A DNA stretch of 64,000 nucleotides from Oceanimonas baumannii (GCF_002245495.1 NZ_NQJF01000001.1:310001-374000); one strand, 5' to 3'. Counted from the stretch's first letter, positions 18,337 through 28,986 are shown. Notes: generated from the sequence alone by a model not told the origin. Program-made: numbers and translations.

Positions 18337-18371
18337 GCTTACAGCTGACCGCTTAAAGCTTACGGCTCACC
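18337..18371 (+). repeat. Degenerate heptamer array (GCTTACA/GCTTACG type)
   Basis: Five consecutive 7-base units: GCTTACA, GCTGACC, GCTTAAA, GCTTACG, GCTCACC. It lies just beyond the kdsA stop and runs into the next hairpin. Same family as the arrays at 26131, 32825, 32994, 40316, 53861 and 53999. Confidence 0.7.
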
Positions 18372-18386
18372 TGCAAGGCAGGTGAG
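18366..18386 (-). terminator. Hairpin directly after kdsA
   Basis: CTCACCTGC-AAG-GCAGGTGAG, a perfect 9-bp stem ending two bases from the kdsA stop (TAA at 18389). The minus strand has no T-run, so intrinsic termination is doubtful; it may instead protect the operon's 3' end. Confidence 0.45.
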
Positions 18387-18388
18387 TG

Positions 18389-19243
<855 letters not shown>

Positions 19244-20050
19244 CTAGTGAAGGGTTTTGGGGCTCAGATCAAGGCCGGCTATTTGTGCTTTCAACACATC
19301 GGCAATGGGATCATCCGGCCGCTGCTCAATAAAGAATTCAAAATCGTCGGCGGCCAGTTGCCCGCAGCCCAGCTGTTCATATAAAAACCCCCGGTCCCGC
19401 CGCTCAAAGGGACAGTCGGGCTTGAGCCGAAGCAGCAACTCGCTGCATCCCAAGGCCTTGCCGAACTGCTGTTCATTAATATATGCCGCCTTGGTGACGT
19501 TCAGCAGCCGCACCAGTATCTCGGTATCACTGGTCCCCTTAAGGTGCTCCGGTGCCAGCCGGGCCAGATTACCCCGGGCTCCCCGCAGCAACTGCTCGAT
19601 TTCATGGCGGGAAAGATGACGACCGGTAAAAGGATCGATCACCGTCCCTTCTTCTTCCGACCGGATACGCACCAGAAAATGCCCCGGAAAATTAATGCCT
19701 TCGGCATCCACGCCAAAACGCCGGCACAGGTGGATCAGTAAAATCCCCAGGCTCACCGGAATACCTTCGCGCCGGACCAGTACCCGGTTCATCAGGCAGT
19801 TATCGATGGAAAAGAAAGTTTCGCTGTCCCCGGCCAGGCCCAGGCCGCTGTACAGACAAGGCAACAGATGCACAGGCACCACCATGTCTTCCAGTTCCTC
19901 GGCCAGTGCCCGCTCCAGCGCGAACAGTTCCCGTTCTGCTTCATCACGGGCCGCCAGACCGGCAAGGCTTTCCACCACATCCAGCACCATGGTCATCAGA
20001 TCCAGGGGCTCTTCGCTTTGCCAGCGCTCACTGATATTGCTTTCAAGCAT
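19244..20050 (-). CDS. sirB1: SirB1 family protein (transglutaminase-like with TPR)
   Basis: 268 residues. The central part LMNRVLVRREGIPVSLGILL ... GINFPGHFLVRI belongs to the transglutaminase-like core family, but the classic Cys-His-Asp triad is not obvious. The C-terminal part has TPR-like repeats ending IADVLKAQIAGLDLS. The biochemical role is unknown; E. coli SirB1 was named from a screen for invasion-gene regulators. It overlaps prmC by 8 bases and precedes kdsA by 9 bases. The E. coli gene sirB2, normally between prmC and sirB1, is absent here. Confidence 0.9.
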   Translation of the reverse strand: MLESNISERWQSEEPLDLMTMVLDVVESLAGLAARDEAERELFALERALAEELEDMVVPVHLLPCLYSGLGLAGDSETFFSIDNCLMNRVLVRREGIPVSLGILLIHLCRRFGVDAEGINFPGHFLVRIRSEEEGTVIDPFTGRHLSRHEIEQLLRGARGNLARLAPEHLKGTSDTEILVRLLNVTKAAYINEQQFGKALGCSELLLRLKPDCPFERRDRGFLYEQLGCGQLAADDFEFFIEQRPDDPIADVLKAQIAGLDLSPKTLH

Positions 20051-20885
20051 GTTCTCTCCCGGGCCACTGGCCCAGCGTTACCCTGTCCTGACCGCCGTAA
20101 TCACGCAGGGTGGTAACCTGTTCAAAACCATTGTCGGTAAAAACGGAGTGCACCGCTTCGCCCTGCTGCCAGCCGTGCTCCACCAGCAGCCAGCCGCCGG
20201 CCACCAGATGCGCGGGCGCAGATCCGGCAATATGGAGAATGTCGGCCAGGCCGGCATCATCCGCTACCAGCGCCGACAACGGTTCAAAGCGCACATCCCC
20301 TTCCGCCAGGTGCGGGTCGGCAGCATCGATATAGGGCGGGTTGGACACGATCATGTCAAAAGTGAGCCCGGCCAGTGGTGCCAGCCAGCTGCCTTCCCGC
20401 ACCTCCACCTCAAGCTCCAGACGTGCGGCATTGCGCCGGGCCAGAGCTGCGGCCTGCGGGCTGAATTCCACCGCCAGCACGGTGTCGGCGGGCCGCTCAC
20501 TTTTAATCGATAAGGCGATGGCACCGGTGCCGGTGCCCAGATCAACAACCCGGGCCGGTCTTCCTGGCAGCCTGGCCAGTGCCGCTTCTACCAGTATTTC
20601 GGTATCAGGCCTGGGGATCAGGGTATCCGGGGTGACCTCAAGCATCAGGGTCCAGAATTCCCGCTGACCGGTCAGGTGAGCGACCGGCTCGCCGGCCCGA
20701 CGGCGGCTGATCAATGCTGCCAGTTCAGCCTGTTGCCGGGCAGAAACGTCAAATTCCGGCCAGGCCAGCAAAAAACTGCGGGGCTTGTTCAGCACATGGC
20801 ACAGCAGCACGTCCGCATCCAGCGCCGGAGACTCACCCCCGGCCAGCTGCTCACGCAGGTGAGTGCGTAGCTCGCTCAGTTGCAT
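20043..20885 (-). CDS. prmC: Release factor glutamine methyltransferase
   Basis: SAM-dependent N5-methylation of the GGQ glutamine of RF1 and RF2. 280 residues. A helical N-terminal RF-binding domain is followed by a Rossmann methyltransferase with VVDLGTGTGAIALS (motif I) and the catalytic NPPYI loop. Overlaps sirB1 downstream and shares its first base with the end of prfA, which encodes its substrate RF1. Start at ATG 20885. Confidence 0.96.
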   Translation of the reverse strand: MQLSELRTHLREQLAGGESPALDADVLLCHVLNKPRSFLLAWPEFDVSARQQAELAALISRRRAGEPVAHLTGQREFWTLMLEVTPDTLIPRPDTEILVEAALARLPGRPARVVDLGTGTGAIALSIKSERPADTVLAVEFSPQAAALARRNAARLELEVEVREGSWLAPLAGLTFDMIVSNPPYIDAADPHLAEGDVRFEPLSALVADDAGLADILHIAGSAPAHLVAGGWLLVEHGWQQGEAVHSVFTDNGFEQVTTLRDYGGQDRVTLGQWPGREHA

Positions 20886-21970
20886 TACTGTCCCGCCAGG
20901 GCAGCGAGCTGGTCGGCCTGGTGTTCCTGCAGAATGGGCTGAGTCAGCATTTCGAGCTGGCCTTCCAGCACTTCGCTCAGCCGGTAAAGGGTCAGGTTGA
21001 TACGATGATCCGAGACCCGGCCCTGAGGGTAGTTATAGGTGCGAATACGATCGGAGCGATCACCGCTGCCCAACAAATTACGGCGGGTGCTCTGCTCTTC
21101 GGCATGGCGCTTGTCCTGCTCCGCCTGGACCAGACGTGAGGCCAGCACCGCCATGGCCTTGGCCCGGTTCTTGTGCTGGGAGCGCTCGTCCTGACATTCC
21201 ACCACCATGCCGGTGGGCAGGTGGGTAATACGAATGGCAGAGTCGGTTTTGTTAACGTGCTGACCACCGGCACCGGAGGCACGAAAGGTATCCACTTTCA
21301 GGTCTGCCGGATTGATCTCCGGTGCTTCGGCCTCGGGGATTTCGGGCATCACCGCCACTGTGCAGGCCGAGGTGTGAATACGGCCCTGAGACTCGGTTTC
21401 GGGCACCCGCTGTACCCGGTGGCCACCGGACTCAAACTTGAGCTGACCATAAACACCGCTGCCCTCAATGCGGGCAATAATCTCTTTAAAGCCGCCGTGC
21501 TCGCCTTCGCTGGCACTGACGATTTCCACCCGCCAGCGCTGAGTCTCGGCATAACGGCTGTACATACGAAACAAATCACCGGCAAAAATGGCGGCTTCAT
21601 CGCCGCCGGCACCGGCGCGAATTTCCAGAAAGCAGTTATTGTCGTCTCTGGGATCCTTGGGCAGCAGCAAGATCTGCAGCTCCTGACTCAGGGTTTCGAT
21701 GGCCGCTCCGGCGCTGTCGATCTCCTCCCGGGCCATGGCTTTCAGCTCGGCGTCGTCTTCAGCCAGCATTTCTCTGGCTCCGGCCAGATCCTGCTCGGCC
21801 TGACGGTAACGCTGAAAACAGGCCACCACATCTTCCAGCTGGGCATACTCCCGGGTCAGCGCGCGATATTGCTCCTGGTTATTGATTACCGAGGCCTCGC
21901 TCAGCAGCGCCTGTACTTCCTGATAGCGCTCTTCCAGGCCTTCCAGTTTTTTCAGTACGGATTCGTTCAT
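20885..21970 (-). CDS. prfA: Peptide chain release factor 1
   Basis: Recognises UAA/UAG and triggers peptide release. 361 residues (E. coli 360). The peptidyl-hydrolase loop is in [19 protein letters not shown]; the GGQ glutamine is the target of the PrmC encoded immediately downstream. The N-terminal helical domain and the SHxNRAKAM region are intact, with no frameshift (which occurs in prfB, not prfA). Starts 23 bases after hemA in the conserved hemA-prfA-prmC order. Confidence 0.97.
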   Translation of the reverse strand: MNESVLKKLEGLEERYQEVQALLSEASVINNQEQYRALTREYAQLEDVVACFQRYRQAEQDLAGAREMLAEDDAELKAMAREEIDSAGAAIETLSQELQILLLPKDPRDDNNCFLEIRAGAGGDEAAIFAGDLFRMYSRYAETQRWRVEIVSASEGEHGGFKEIIARIEGSGVYGQLKFESGGHRVQRVPETESQGRIHTSACTVAVMPEIPEAEAPEINPADLKVDTFRASGAGGQHVNKTDSAIRITHLPTGMVVECQDERSQHKNRAKAMAVLASRLVQAEQDKRHAEEQSTRRNLLGSGDRSDRIRTYNYPQGRVSDHRINLTLYRLSEVLEGQLEMLTQPILQEHQADQLAALAGQ

Positions 21971-21993
21971 CAGTGTCTCGCGGTTATGCCGGC

Positions 21994-23253
21994 TCAGGGC
22001 CGGCTGATGCCCAGGCTGCGGGACAGCACCGCCAGCATATCCTGATCGCCGTCTTTACCGGCCTGGCTCAGGGCCTGGGTGGGAGTATGAATAAGCTTGT
22101 TGGTGAGCCGCCGGGTCAGTTGCTGCATCACTGCGGTGGTATCGTCGCCCTGAGCAAGCGCCTGCAGCGCCCGCGCCAGCTCCTGCTCGCGTACCGCTTC
22201 TGCCTGAGCCCGGTAATCCCGGATCAGATCCACCGAGCGCAATGAGCGGTACCAGGCCATGAACTGATCCCGCTCTTCCAGAATAATGCGCTCGGCCTGG
22301 GCGGCGGCCTGCTTGCGGGCCTCCATGTTCTGCTCGATGATGCCCTGCAGATCGTCCACGGTGTAGAGGTAGGCATCATTCAGCTCATCCACCTCGGGCT
22401 CTATGTCCCGGGGAACGGCAATGTCTACCAGCAAAATGGGCTTGTGCCGGCGGGCCTTGAGCGCCCGCTCAACCATGCCCTTACCGATAATCGGCAGCGG
22501 ACTTGCCGTGGAGCTGATAACAATATCAGCCTGGGGCAGAAACTCGGGGATCTGCTCCAGGGTCATCACCTCGGCCTCAAATTCCTGTGCCAGATTCTGG
22601 GCCCGCTCCAGGGTTCGGTTGGCCACCATCATGCGTGTTACCGACTGTTCACGTAAATGGCGCGCCACCAGTTCGACGGTTTCGCCAGCTCCTACCAGCA
22701 GCACCTTGGTGCGCCCCAGATCCGAGAAAATACGTTTGGCCAGGCTGACTGCGGCAAAGGCCACCGACACCGCACTGGCACCAATGTCCGTTTCAGTCCG
22801 CACCCGCTTGGCAACGGAAAAAGACTTCTGAAACAACCGCTCCAGCAGCCCCCTGAGGCTGCCGGCCTGGTGCGACTGACTGTAGGCCTGCTTGATTTGC
22901 CCCAGGATCTGCGGCTCGCCCAGTACCAACGAATCAAGGCCGCAGGCCACCCGCATCAGGTGACGAATGGCCTCTTCTCCCTGATGCTGATACAGGCAGG
23001 CAGTAAGTTCGTCTTCGTCCAGGTTATGAAACTGCTGCAACCAGTGGCGCACGACCTCGCTGTCGCCGCCCTCTTTCAGGCTGCAATACAGTTCGGTGCG
23101 GTTGCAGGTGGACAGGATCACGCTTTCCGCCACGCCGTGAGTGTTCATCAGTTCCTGCAATGCCCGGGGGGCAAGGTCAGGACCAAACGCCACCCGCTCG
23201 CGCAGGGCGACGGATGCTGTCTTATGATTGATTCCCAGTACCAGCAGGCTCAT
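21994..23253 (-). CDS. hemA: Glutamyl-tRNA reductase
   Basis: NADPH-dependent reduction of Glu-tRNA to glutamate-1-semialdehyde, the committed step of C5 haem synthesis. 419 residues (E. coli 418). The catalytic Cys is in [12 protein letters not shown]; the NADPH domain has [17 protein letters not shown]; a dimerisation helix ends the protein. The N-terminus [20 protein letters not shown] is typical. First gene of the minus-strand unit and divergent from lolB, as in E. coli. Confidence 0.97.
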   Translation of the reverse strand: MSLLVLGINHKTASVALRERVAFGPDLAPRALQELMNTHGVAESVILSTCNRTELYCSLKEGGDSEVVRHWLQQFHNLDEDELTACLYQHQGEEAIRHLMRVACGLDSLVLGEPQILGQIKQAYSQSHQAGSLRGLLERLFQKSFSVAKRVRTETDIGASAVSVAFAAVSLAKRIFSDLGRTKVLLVGAGETVELVARHLREQSVTRMMVANRTLERAQNLAQEFEAEVMTLEQIPEFLPQADIVISSTASPLPIIGKGMVERALKARRHKPILLVDIAVPRDIEPEVDELNDAYLYTVDDLQGIIEQNMEARKQAAAQAERIILEERDQFMAWYRSLRSVDLIRDYRAQAEAVREQELARALQALAQGDDTTAVMQQLTRRLTNKLIHTPTQALSQAGKDGDQDMLAVLSRSLGISRP

Positions 23254-23378
23254 GAGGATTTGGTGCGGCTCACATCGTTTTTCGTTTAGCCGACTATTGT
23301 ACGAGAAAGGCCAAATCTTTAAAAGTCACCGGCCTTGGCCTTATACTGACTTTCTCTTTTTAAAGCGGGGTGCAACAC

Positions 23379-23957
23379 GTGCGTACGATATTGATTTTTA
23401 TTAGCTTGTTGCTGATTTCAGGTTGTGCCTACCGGGCCGAACAAGCGCCCGCCGGCTCCTGGCAGGCTCAGAAACAACAACTGACCAAGCTGGAACACTG
23501 GCAGCTGGCCGCCAAACTCGGCATTATCACCCCCGACGAACGTGGCAGCCTGAGCCTGTTCTGGCGCAATAACAGCGATGACTACCGCCTGAACCTCACC
23601 AATGTAGTGGGCAAACGAGTGTTTGATCTCAGCCGCCTCAGCGGCCGCATTGAACTGATTGACAGCGAAGGCCAGCGTCATACTGCCGACAATGCGCGGG
23701 ATCTGGTCTATCGCCTCACCGGCTGGGATTTACCGGTAGAACAGCTGGCAGACTGGATCAAAGGCCTGCCCGGCAATGCCGATACCGTGAGCTTTGATCA
23801 AGACGGCCGTCCTGCCTTGGTACAGTCTCACGGATGGCAGCTGCGCTATCTCGGTTACACCCAGATCGACCAGCTCTGGCTGCCCAGCCGGCTGGAGCTG
23901 AGCCATGCCGGCACTACCCTGAAACTGGCTGTAAGCCGGTGGGAGCTTAATCCGTGA
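23379..23957 (+). CDS. lolB: Outer-membrane lipoprotein insertase LolB
   Basis: Receives lipoproteins from LolA and inserts them in the outer membrane. About 192 residues from GTG 23379, with lipobox LLLISGC directly after the signal peptide ([15 protein letters not shown]), so it is itself an outer-membrane lipoprotein. The core shows [20 protein letters not shown] and the hydrophobic-cavity strands [20 protein letters not shown] 23370 is also in frame, but the GGGG ribosome site suits 23379. Stop overlaps the ispE GTG start, as in the E. coli lolB-ispE pair. Confidence 0.93.
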   Translation: MRTILIFISLLLISGCAYRAEQAPAGSWQAQKQQLTKLEHWQLAAKLGIITPDERGSLSLFWRNNSDDYRLNLTNVVGKRVFDLSRLSGRIELIDSEGQRHTADNARDLVYRLTGWDLPVEQLADWIKGLPGNADTVSFDQDGRPALVQSHGWQLRYLGYTQIDQLWLPSRLELSHAGTTLKLAVSRWELNP

Positions 23958-24784
23958 TACGCCTGCCAGCCCCCGCCAAGCTCAATCTGTTTCTTTACAT
24001 TACCGGCCGCCGGGAAGATGGCTACCACAACCTGCAGACCCTGTTTCAGTTTGTGGACTTCGGGGATGAACTGAGCTTTACCCCGGCGAGCGGGCTGACC
24101 TTGTCTCCTTCCCTGCCCGGCGTCGCACCGGAAGACAACCTGATCATCCGCGCAGCGCGTCTGCTGCAAACACACACCGGCTGCAACAAGGGAGCTCATA
24201 TCCGGCTCACCAAGCGGCTGCCCATGGGCGGCGGTCTGGGGGGAGGCTCCAGTGATGCGGCTACCACTCTGGTGGGGTTGAACAGACTGTGGCAACTCGG
24301 CCTGAGCGACCATGAGCTGGCCACACTGGGTCTGCAGCTGGGTGCCGATGTGCCGGTTTTTGTGCATGGTCGCGCCGCCTTTGCCGAAGGTGTAGGGGAT
24401 ATTTTCACCGACGCGGCTCCGCCTGAACCCTGGTATCTGGTGCTGAATCCGGGAGTAAACGTATCGACGCCGGCCATTTTTACCGATCCCGACCTGCCCC
24501 GTAACAGCCCGGTAATGAGTCTCGAACAGCGCCTTAACTCACCCTGGCAAAACGACTGCGAAGCACTGGTTAAAAAGCGACACCCCGAGGTTGCCAAACT
24601 TCTGAGCTGGTTGCTAGAATATGCGCCGTCACGAATGACGGGCACCGGCGCTTGTGTTTTCGGCACCTTTAACAGCCGGGACGCGGCAGAGAGAACGCTT
24701 AACCATGCGCCGGACGGCACGGTCGGATTTGTCGCCAGAGGCTGCAACCGATCGCCGTTACTGACGGCACTTAGTGCGCAGTAA
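23954..24784 (+). CDS. ispE: 4-diphosphocytidyl-2-C-methyl-D-erythritol kinase
   Basis: ATP-dependent phosphorylation in the MEP isoprenoid pathway. 276 residues; GHMP-kinase fold with phosphate loop [18 protein letters not shown] and N-terminal [21 protein letters not shown]. Start is GTG 23954, overlapping the lolB stop. Both genes are probably transcribed together and lead toward prs. Confidence 0.96.
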   Translation: MIRLPAPAKLNLFLYITGRREDGYHNLQTLFQFVDFGDELSFTPASGLTLSPSLPGVAPEDNLIIRAARLLQTHTGCNKGAHIRLTKRLPMGGGLGGGSSDAATTLVGLNRLWQLGLSDHELATLGLQLGADVPVFVHGRAAFAEGVGDIFTDAAPPEPWYLVLNPGVNVSTPAIFTDPDLPRNSPVMSLEQRLNSPWQNDCEALVKKRHPEVAKLLSWLLEYAPSRMTGTGACVFGTFNSRDAAERTLNHAPDGTVGFVARGCNRSPLLTALSAQ

Positions 24785-25065
24785 ACTCCCGTTTGTGAAC
24801 AAGACAGACCAAGCAGCGATGGCATGAAAGCGGGGTGGGCTCGTTTTCTCCCTTATCCCAAGGGTCAGTTCGCTGCCAGTGGTCGCCAACAGGACGACAC
24901 GGCTCAGGCCGGCTCTCCGTTGAGTACTCTTATTCAACAGCCTGTTCGGCGCCCCGAACCAGAATAATTCCGAAAAAGGGCTGGATAGCGAAACGTGTTT
25001 CGTAATACGGGTTCACGGCCCCGTCCAGTCTCACCACCCACGAAGCAACTCCGAGGTTTTAAACC
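24785..25065 (+). promoter_or_regulatory. Long leader region of prs with several small hairpins
   Basis: 281 bases without a gene between ispE and prs. It contains a near-palindrome GTTGAGTACTCTTATTCAAC (24918-24937), a perfect hairpin GTTCGG-CGCC-CCGAAC (about 24942-24957), and a 16-base palindrome GCGAAACGTGTTTCGT (24988-25003) whose AAACGT centre recalls the PurR operator but whose flanks do not match well. E. coli prs also has a long, purine-regulated leader. Promoter position not resolved. Confidence 0.4.
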
Positions 25066-26013
25066 GTGCCCGACATGAAGCTGTTTGCTGGTAATGCAAC
25101 GCCGGAACTCGCCCAACGTATCGCTGATCGTCTTTTCATCAAACTGAGTGCTGCCGATGTCGGCCGTTTCAGCGACGGTGAAATCAGCGTACAAATCAAC
25201 GAAAATGTACGCGGCGGCGATGTCTTCATCATCCAGTCCACCTGTGCGCCCACCAACGACAACCTGATGGAGCTGATCGTTATGGTCGACGCTCTGCGTC
25301 GCGCCTCTGCCGGCCGTATTACCGCCGTTATTCCCTACTTCGGTTATGCTCGTCAGGACCGCCGCGTGCGCTCTGCCCGTGTGCCGATCACCGCAAAAGT
25401 AGTGGCAGACTTCCTGTCCAGCGTGGGTGTGGACCGGGTACTGACGGTAGATCTGCACGCCGAGCAGATCCAGGGCTTCTTCGATGTACCGGTAGATAAC
25501 GTATTCGGTACTCCGGTGCTGCTGGAAGACATGAAAGCCAAAGGCCTGCAAGACGCCGTGGTGGTATCACCCGACATTGGTGGTGTGGTGCGTGCCCGTG
25601 CCGTGGCCAAGTTGCTGGACGAAACCGACATTGCCATTATCGACAAGCGTCGCCCCCGCGCCAACGTCTCTCAGGTGATGCACCTGATTGGTGACGTGGA
25701 AGGCCGTGACTGCGTGATTGTGGACGACATGATCGATACCGGCGGCACCCTGTGCAAAGCCGCCGAAGCCCTGAAGGCTCGTGGTGCCAAACGTGTGTTT
25801 GCTTACGCGACTCACGCCGTGTTTTCCGGCAGCGCCGCTCAGAACATTAAAGACTCGGTTATCGATGAAGTGATCATCACCGACTCCGTCCCCCTGAGCC
25901 CGGAAATTCAGGCGCTGGACAAGGTCAAGCAACTGACCCTGTCCCCGATGATGGCCGAAGCCATTCGCCGCATCAGCAACGAAGAGTCCATCTCTGCCAT
26001 GTTTGAACACTAA
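25066..26013 (+). CDS. prs: Ribose-phosphate pyrophosphokinase (PRPP synthetase)
   Basis: Makes PRPP from ribose 5-phosphate and ATP, feeding purM, upp, gpt, histidine, tryptophan and NAD synthesis. 315 residues, the E. coli length, and almost collinear with it ([20 protein letters not shown]). The ATP-flexible loop is [14 protein letters not shown], the signature [17 protein letters not shown] and the PRPP loop [11 protein letters not shown]. The GTG start at 25066, with GAGG upstream, is the same unusual start codon as in E. coli. Followed by a strong terminator. Confidence 0.98.
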   Translation: MPDMKLFAGNATPELAQRIADRLFIKLSAADVGRFSDGEISVQINENVRGGDVFIIQSTCAPTNDNLMELIVMVDALRRASAGRITAVIPYFGYARQDRRVRSARVPITAKVVADFLSSVGVDRVLTVDLHAEQIQGFFDVPVDNVFGTPVLLEDMKAKGLQDAVVVSPDIGGVVRARAVAKLLDETDIAIIDKRRPRANVSQVMHLIGDVEGRDCVIVDDMIDTGGTLCKAAEALKARGAKRVFAYATHAVFSGSAAQNIKDSVIDEVIITDSVPLSPEIQALDKVKQLTLSPMMAEAIRRISNEESISAMFEH

Positions 26014-26027
26014 GTTCAAACATGTGC

Positions 26028-26056
26028 AAAAGCCCGCGATGTCGCGGGCTTTTTTG
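26028..26056 (+). terminator. prs terminator
   Basis: AAAAGCCCGCGA-TG-TCGCGGGCTTTTTT: GC-rich stem and T-run 15 bases after the prs stop. Confidence 0.93.
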
Positions 26057-26092
26057 TGGCCGGAATTTGATACTAAGGGCTGCAGGCGGAAA

Positions 26093-26123
26093 CGTTGGGA
26101 TTCGTAAAACTCATCCCGACCTA
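26093..26123. repeat. REP-like inverted repeat
   Basis: CGTTGGGAT-TCGTAAAACTC-ATCCCGACCTA: inverted arms GTTGGGAT/ATCCCGAC with one G-G mismatch position, resembling short palindromic extragenic repeats seen in many gammaproteobacteria. Confidence 0.5.
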
Positions 26124-26130
26124 CAGCTCC

Positions 26131-26158
26131 ACTTACAGCTTACGGCTTACAGCTCCCC
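26131..26158 (+). repeat. Degenerate heptamer array overlapping the end of the TSUP gene
   Basis: Units ACTTACA, GCTTACG, GCTTACA, GCTCCCC. The complement of this array supplies the last codons and the stop (GAG CTG TAA) of the minus-strand permease gene. Confidence 0.65.
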
Positions 26159-26890
26159 GAAGGGGGTGTAAAATCGTATAAAGTAATATCCGCTCAGTGC
26201 CACACCAAAGACAACAATCCCCCAGGCCAGCAGCCGGGGGTTAATCCACTCCAGCGCCCGGGCACCCAGCTTGCCACCCAAAAGGTAACCCAACGCCAGC
26301 AGCAGGGCTTCATGCCAGTACACCAGCCCCGAAAGGGAGTAGACCACGATGGTGGCGCCGCTGGCCAACATCGACAAATATAGTTTGATGGCGTGTTGCT
26401 GCAGACTTGAGCCCAGCCGCAGCTGCCCCATCAGCGCCATTAGCAGCACGCCCAGGCCACCGCCAAAAAAGCCGCCGTAAAAACTGCCGCCCAGCAGCGC
26501 CGGCCAGGCTCCGGATTGCATCACCAACGGTCCCTCAAATCCCTTGCTGCTGAGCAGCTGGCGACCATAGAGCACGCTGACTCCCAACAGCAGCCAGGGC
26601 ACCAGATAATTAAAGTTACCGGCATGAAACCGGGTCAGTGCAAAGGCCCCCAGACCGCCGCCAGCCAGGCCAATCACGGTCAGCCCTATCAAGGGCCCGC
26701 CCCGCAAACGGCGGCGCATTCCCCAGAAAGCACTGACATAACCGGGCCACGATGCCACGCTGGCAGTGGCCACCGCACCGGTACTGGGAATGCCCGCTGC
26801 CAGCAACGCCGGCAGCGTAAAAAACAGACCGCCACCAGCCAGCGCGTTAACAACACCGGCCAGCAAAGACCAACCCAGAAGCTCAAACAT
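26147..26890 (-). CDS. TSUP (TauE/SafE) family membrane permease
   Basis: 247 residues from ATG 26890, about seven to eight membrane segments, starting MFELLGWSLLAGVVNALAGG. Glycine-rich segments such as GGSFYGGFFGGGLGVLLMA and GYLLGGKLGARALEWI are the typical paired TSUP motifs. The family exports or imports sulfite, sulfoacetate and other organosulfur or organic anions; the substrate here is not predictable. The frame extends 38 codons upstream, but that part is not typical. The C-terminus runs into a repeat array, so the last residues may not be ancestral. Confidence 0.85.
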   Translation of the reverse strand: MFELLGWSLLAGVVNALAGGGLFFTLPALLAAGIPSTGAVATASVASWPGYVSAFWGMRRRLRGGPLIGLTVIGLAGGGLGAFALTRFHAGNFNYLVPWLLLGVSVLYGRQLLSSKGFEGPLVMQSGAWPALLGGSFYGGFFGGGLGVLLMALMGQLRLGSSLQQHAIKLYLSMLASGATIVVYSLSGLVYWHEALLLALGYLLGGKLGARALEWINPRLLAWGIVVFGVALSGYYFIRFYTPFGEL

Positions 26891-27089
26891 GGTGGTTTCC
26901 GTAAAAATCCTGTGCAGAAAAGCAGGAGAAAGCAAAGGGATTGCATTTGAATCACAATAATAACACAGATTGTGAACAATCAATCCAAGTTTGGCACCCT
27001 CCATGTGCAGTGGTAAATCCGCCGTGCAAGGTGGCCATTATCGCTGCACTTCATTAGAATATGACGTCATTTTAACGGCCGATTCTGCT

Positions 27090-27686
27090 ATGCAACCTAT
27101 CGAACTTATTGTCGGACTGGCTAACCCTGGTCCGGAATATGCCCAGACCCGGCACAATGCCGGTGCCTGGTATGTGGCGGAGCTGGCCCGCCTGCACGGT
27201 ACTCAGCTCAAGGAAGAAGGCAAATTCTTCGGCTGGACCGGACGTGTACGCATTGCCGGCAAAGACGTACGTCTGCTGGTGCCTGCCACCTTTATGAACC
27301 GCTCAGGCAAGTCAGTCGCTGCGCTGGCCAACTTTTACCAGATCCCGCCCGAGTCGATTCTGGTCGCGCACGACGAGCTGGACTTGTCTCCGGGCACGGC
27401 CCGCTTCAAACAGGGCGGCGGTCATGGCGGCCACAATGGCCTGCGTGACATCATCAGCAGTCTGGGCAACAGCAAGGATTTCTTCCGGCTGCGGCTGGGC
27501 ATCGGTCACCCGGGCGATAAATCCCGGGTCGCCGGCTTTGTGCTGACCAAAGCTCCGGCCACCGAGCAAACCCTGCTCGACGCCGCCGTGGACGAAGCCG
27601 TCCGTGCTACCGATATTTTATTCAGTGATGGCATGCCCAAAGCGATGAACCGCCTGCATGCCTTCAATGCCGATTCCACCAAGTAA
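27090..27686 (+). CDS. pth: Peptidyl-tRNA hydrolase
   Basis: Hydrolyses peptidyl-tRNA released from stalled ribosomes. 198 residues from ATG 27090 (E. coli 194). Catalytic His in [18 protein letters not shown]; substrate-binding Asn residues in [13 protein letters not shown] and [13 protein letters not shown]. The open frame begins 33 codons earlier, but [14 protein letters not shown] aligns with known starts; its ribosome site is weak. It precedes ychF by 15 bases, the conserved pth-ychF pair. Confidence 0.96.
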   Translation: MQPIELIVGLANPGPEYAQTRHNAGAWYVAELARLHGTQLKEEGKFFGWTGRVRIAGKDVRLLVPATFMNRSGKSVAALANFYQIPPESILVAHDELDLSPGTARFKQGGGHGGHNGLRDIISSLGNSKDFFRLRLGIGHPGDKSRVAGFVLTKAPATEQTLLDAAVDEAVRATDILFSDGMPKAMNRLHAFNADSTK

Positions 27687-27701
27687 TTTCAGGACACCAT
27701 C

Positions 27702-28793
27702 ATGGGTTTTAAATGCGGTATCGTGGGTCTGCCCAACGTGGGCAAATCCACTCTGTTCAACGCACTGACCAAGGCCGGCATCGAAGCCGCCAACTTCCCC
27801 TTCTGTACCATAGAGCCGAATACTGGTGTGGTGCCGGTGCCGGACAAGCGCCTGGATGCCCTGGCCGAAATTGTTAACCCCCAGCGAGTATTGCCCACCA
27901 CCATGGAGTTTGTGGACATTGCCGGCCTGGTGGCAGGTGCTTCCAAAGGCGAAGGTCTGGGCAATAAATTCCTGGCCAATATTCGCGAAACCGATGCCAT
28001 CGGGCATGTGGTGCGCTGCTTCGAAAACGACAATATCGTGCACGTGGCCGGTCAGGTTTCCCCCAAAGATGACATTGAGGTGATCAACACCGAGCTGGCG
28101 CTGGCAGATCTGGACACCTGTGAGCGCGCCATTACCCGTAACGCCAAAAAGGCCAAGGGTGGCGATAAAGATGCCAAGTTCGAGATCACCGTCCTGGAAA
28201 AGCTGCTGCCGGTACTGGAAGAAGCCAAGGTACTGCGCAGTGTGGAGCTGACCAAGGAAGAAAAGGCCGCCATCGACTACCTGAACTTCCTCACCATCAA
28301 GCCCACCATGTACATTGCCAACGTCAATGAAGACGGTTTTGAAGGCAACCCCTACCTGGCCCAGGTGGAAGCCATTGCCGCTGCCGAAAATGCCATCGTG
28401 GTACCGGTATGTGCCGCCATGGAATCGGAAATTGCCGAACTGGATGCAGAAGAAGCCGCCGAATTTATGGACGACATGGGACTGGAAGAGCCGGGCCTGA
28501 ACCGGGTTATCCGCGCCGGCTATGAGCTGCTCAGCCTGCAGACCTACTTCACCGCCGGGGTTAAGGAAGTCAGGGCCTGGACCATCCCCGTAGGCGCCAC
28601 CGCACCGCAAGCCGCCGGCAAAATTCACACCGATTTTGAAAAGGGCTTTATCCGCGCCCAGACCATCGGCTATGAAGACTACATCACCTATCGTGGCGAG
28701 CAGGGTGCCAAAGAAGCCGGCAAGATGCGCTCCGAGGGCAAGGACTACATCGTAAAAGACGGCGATGTGATGAATTTCCTGTTCAACGTGTAA
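27702..28793 (+). CDS. ychF: Redox-regulated ATPase YchF (Obg/OLA1 family)
   Basis: 363 residues, as in E. coli. G1 loop [14 protein letters not shown], switch [19 protein letters not shown], and at the G4 position ANVNEDG instead of NKxD, which explains the known preference for ATP over GTP. A coiled-coil arm and a C-terminal TGS domain ([17 protein letters not shown]) follow. Ribosome-associated, implicated in oxidative-stress responses and leaderless-mRNA initiation in E. coli. Followed by a clear terminator. Confidence 0.97.
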   Translation: MGFKCGIVGLPNVGKSTLFNALTKAGIEAANFPFCTIEPNTGVVPVPDKRLDALAEIVNPQRVLPTTMEFVDIAGLVAGASKGEGLGNKFLANIRETDAIGHVVRCFENDNIVHVAGQVSPKDDIEVINTELALADLDTCERAITRNAKKAKGGDKDAKFEITVLEKLLPVLEEAKVLRSVELTKEEKAAIDYLNFLTIKPTMYIANVNEDGFEGNPYLAQVEAIAAAENAIVVPVCAAMESEIAELDAEEAAEFMDDMGLEEPGLNRVIRAGYELLSLQTYFTAGVKEVRAWTIPVGATAPQAAGKIHTDFEKGFIRAQTIGYEDYITYRGEQGAKEAGKMRSEGKDYIVKDGDVMNFLFNV

Positions 28794-28812
28794 GCATTCA
28801 CACCCTCCTTTC

Positions 28813-28838
28813 AAAGCCGGGCTGGTCCCGGCTTTTTT
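28813..28838 (+). terminator. pth-ychF terminator
   Basis: AAAGCCGGG-CTGGT-CCCGGCTTTTTT, 20 bases after the ychF stop. Confidence 0.93.
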
Positions 28839-28950
28839 ATGCTCCCCCTGAATGTTGCACAAAAAAACAGCCCTGCTGACTACCCCTTCATCACCATGAC
28901 GATTTTGTGGTCAAATGAACGACTCACGCTAACTTTTTACGGAAAAGTGG

Positions 28951-28986
28951 TTGACGCTTTCGGCCCGGATACGCATAATGCGCCCC
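28951..28986 (+). promoter_or_regulatory. Stable-RNA promoter for the tRNA operon
   Basis: TTGACG (28951-28956), a 17-base spacer, CATAAT (28974-28979), followed by GCGCCCC. A GC-rich discriminator right after the -10 is the hallmark of promoters under growth-rate and ppGpp (stringent) control. The first tRNA begins at 29018. Confidence 0.8.

Noticed and set aside
18128-18388. Hidden small gene between slipin and kdsA
   Set aside because: No frame with a start, ribosome site and sensible protein; the region is explained by palindromes and repeats.
27618-28862. 414-codon open frame antisense to pth-ychF
   Set aside because: Covers ychF completely in reverse; no start signal, and it runs through the ychF terminator.
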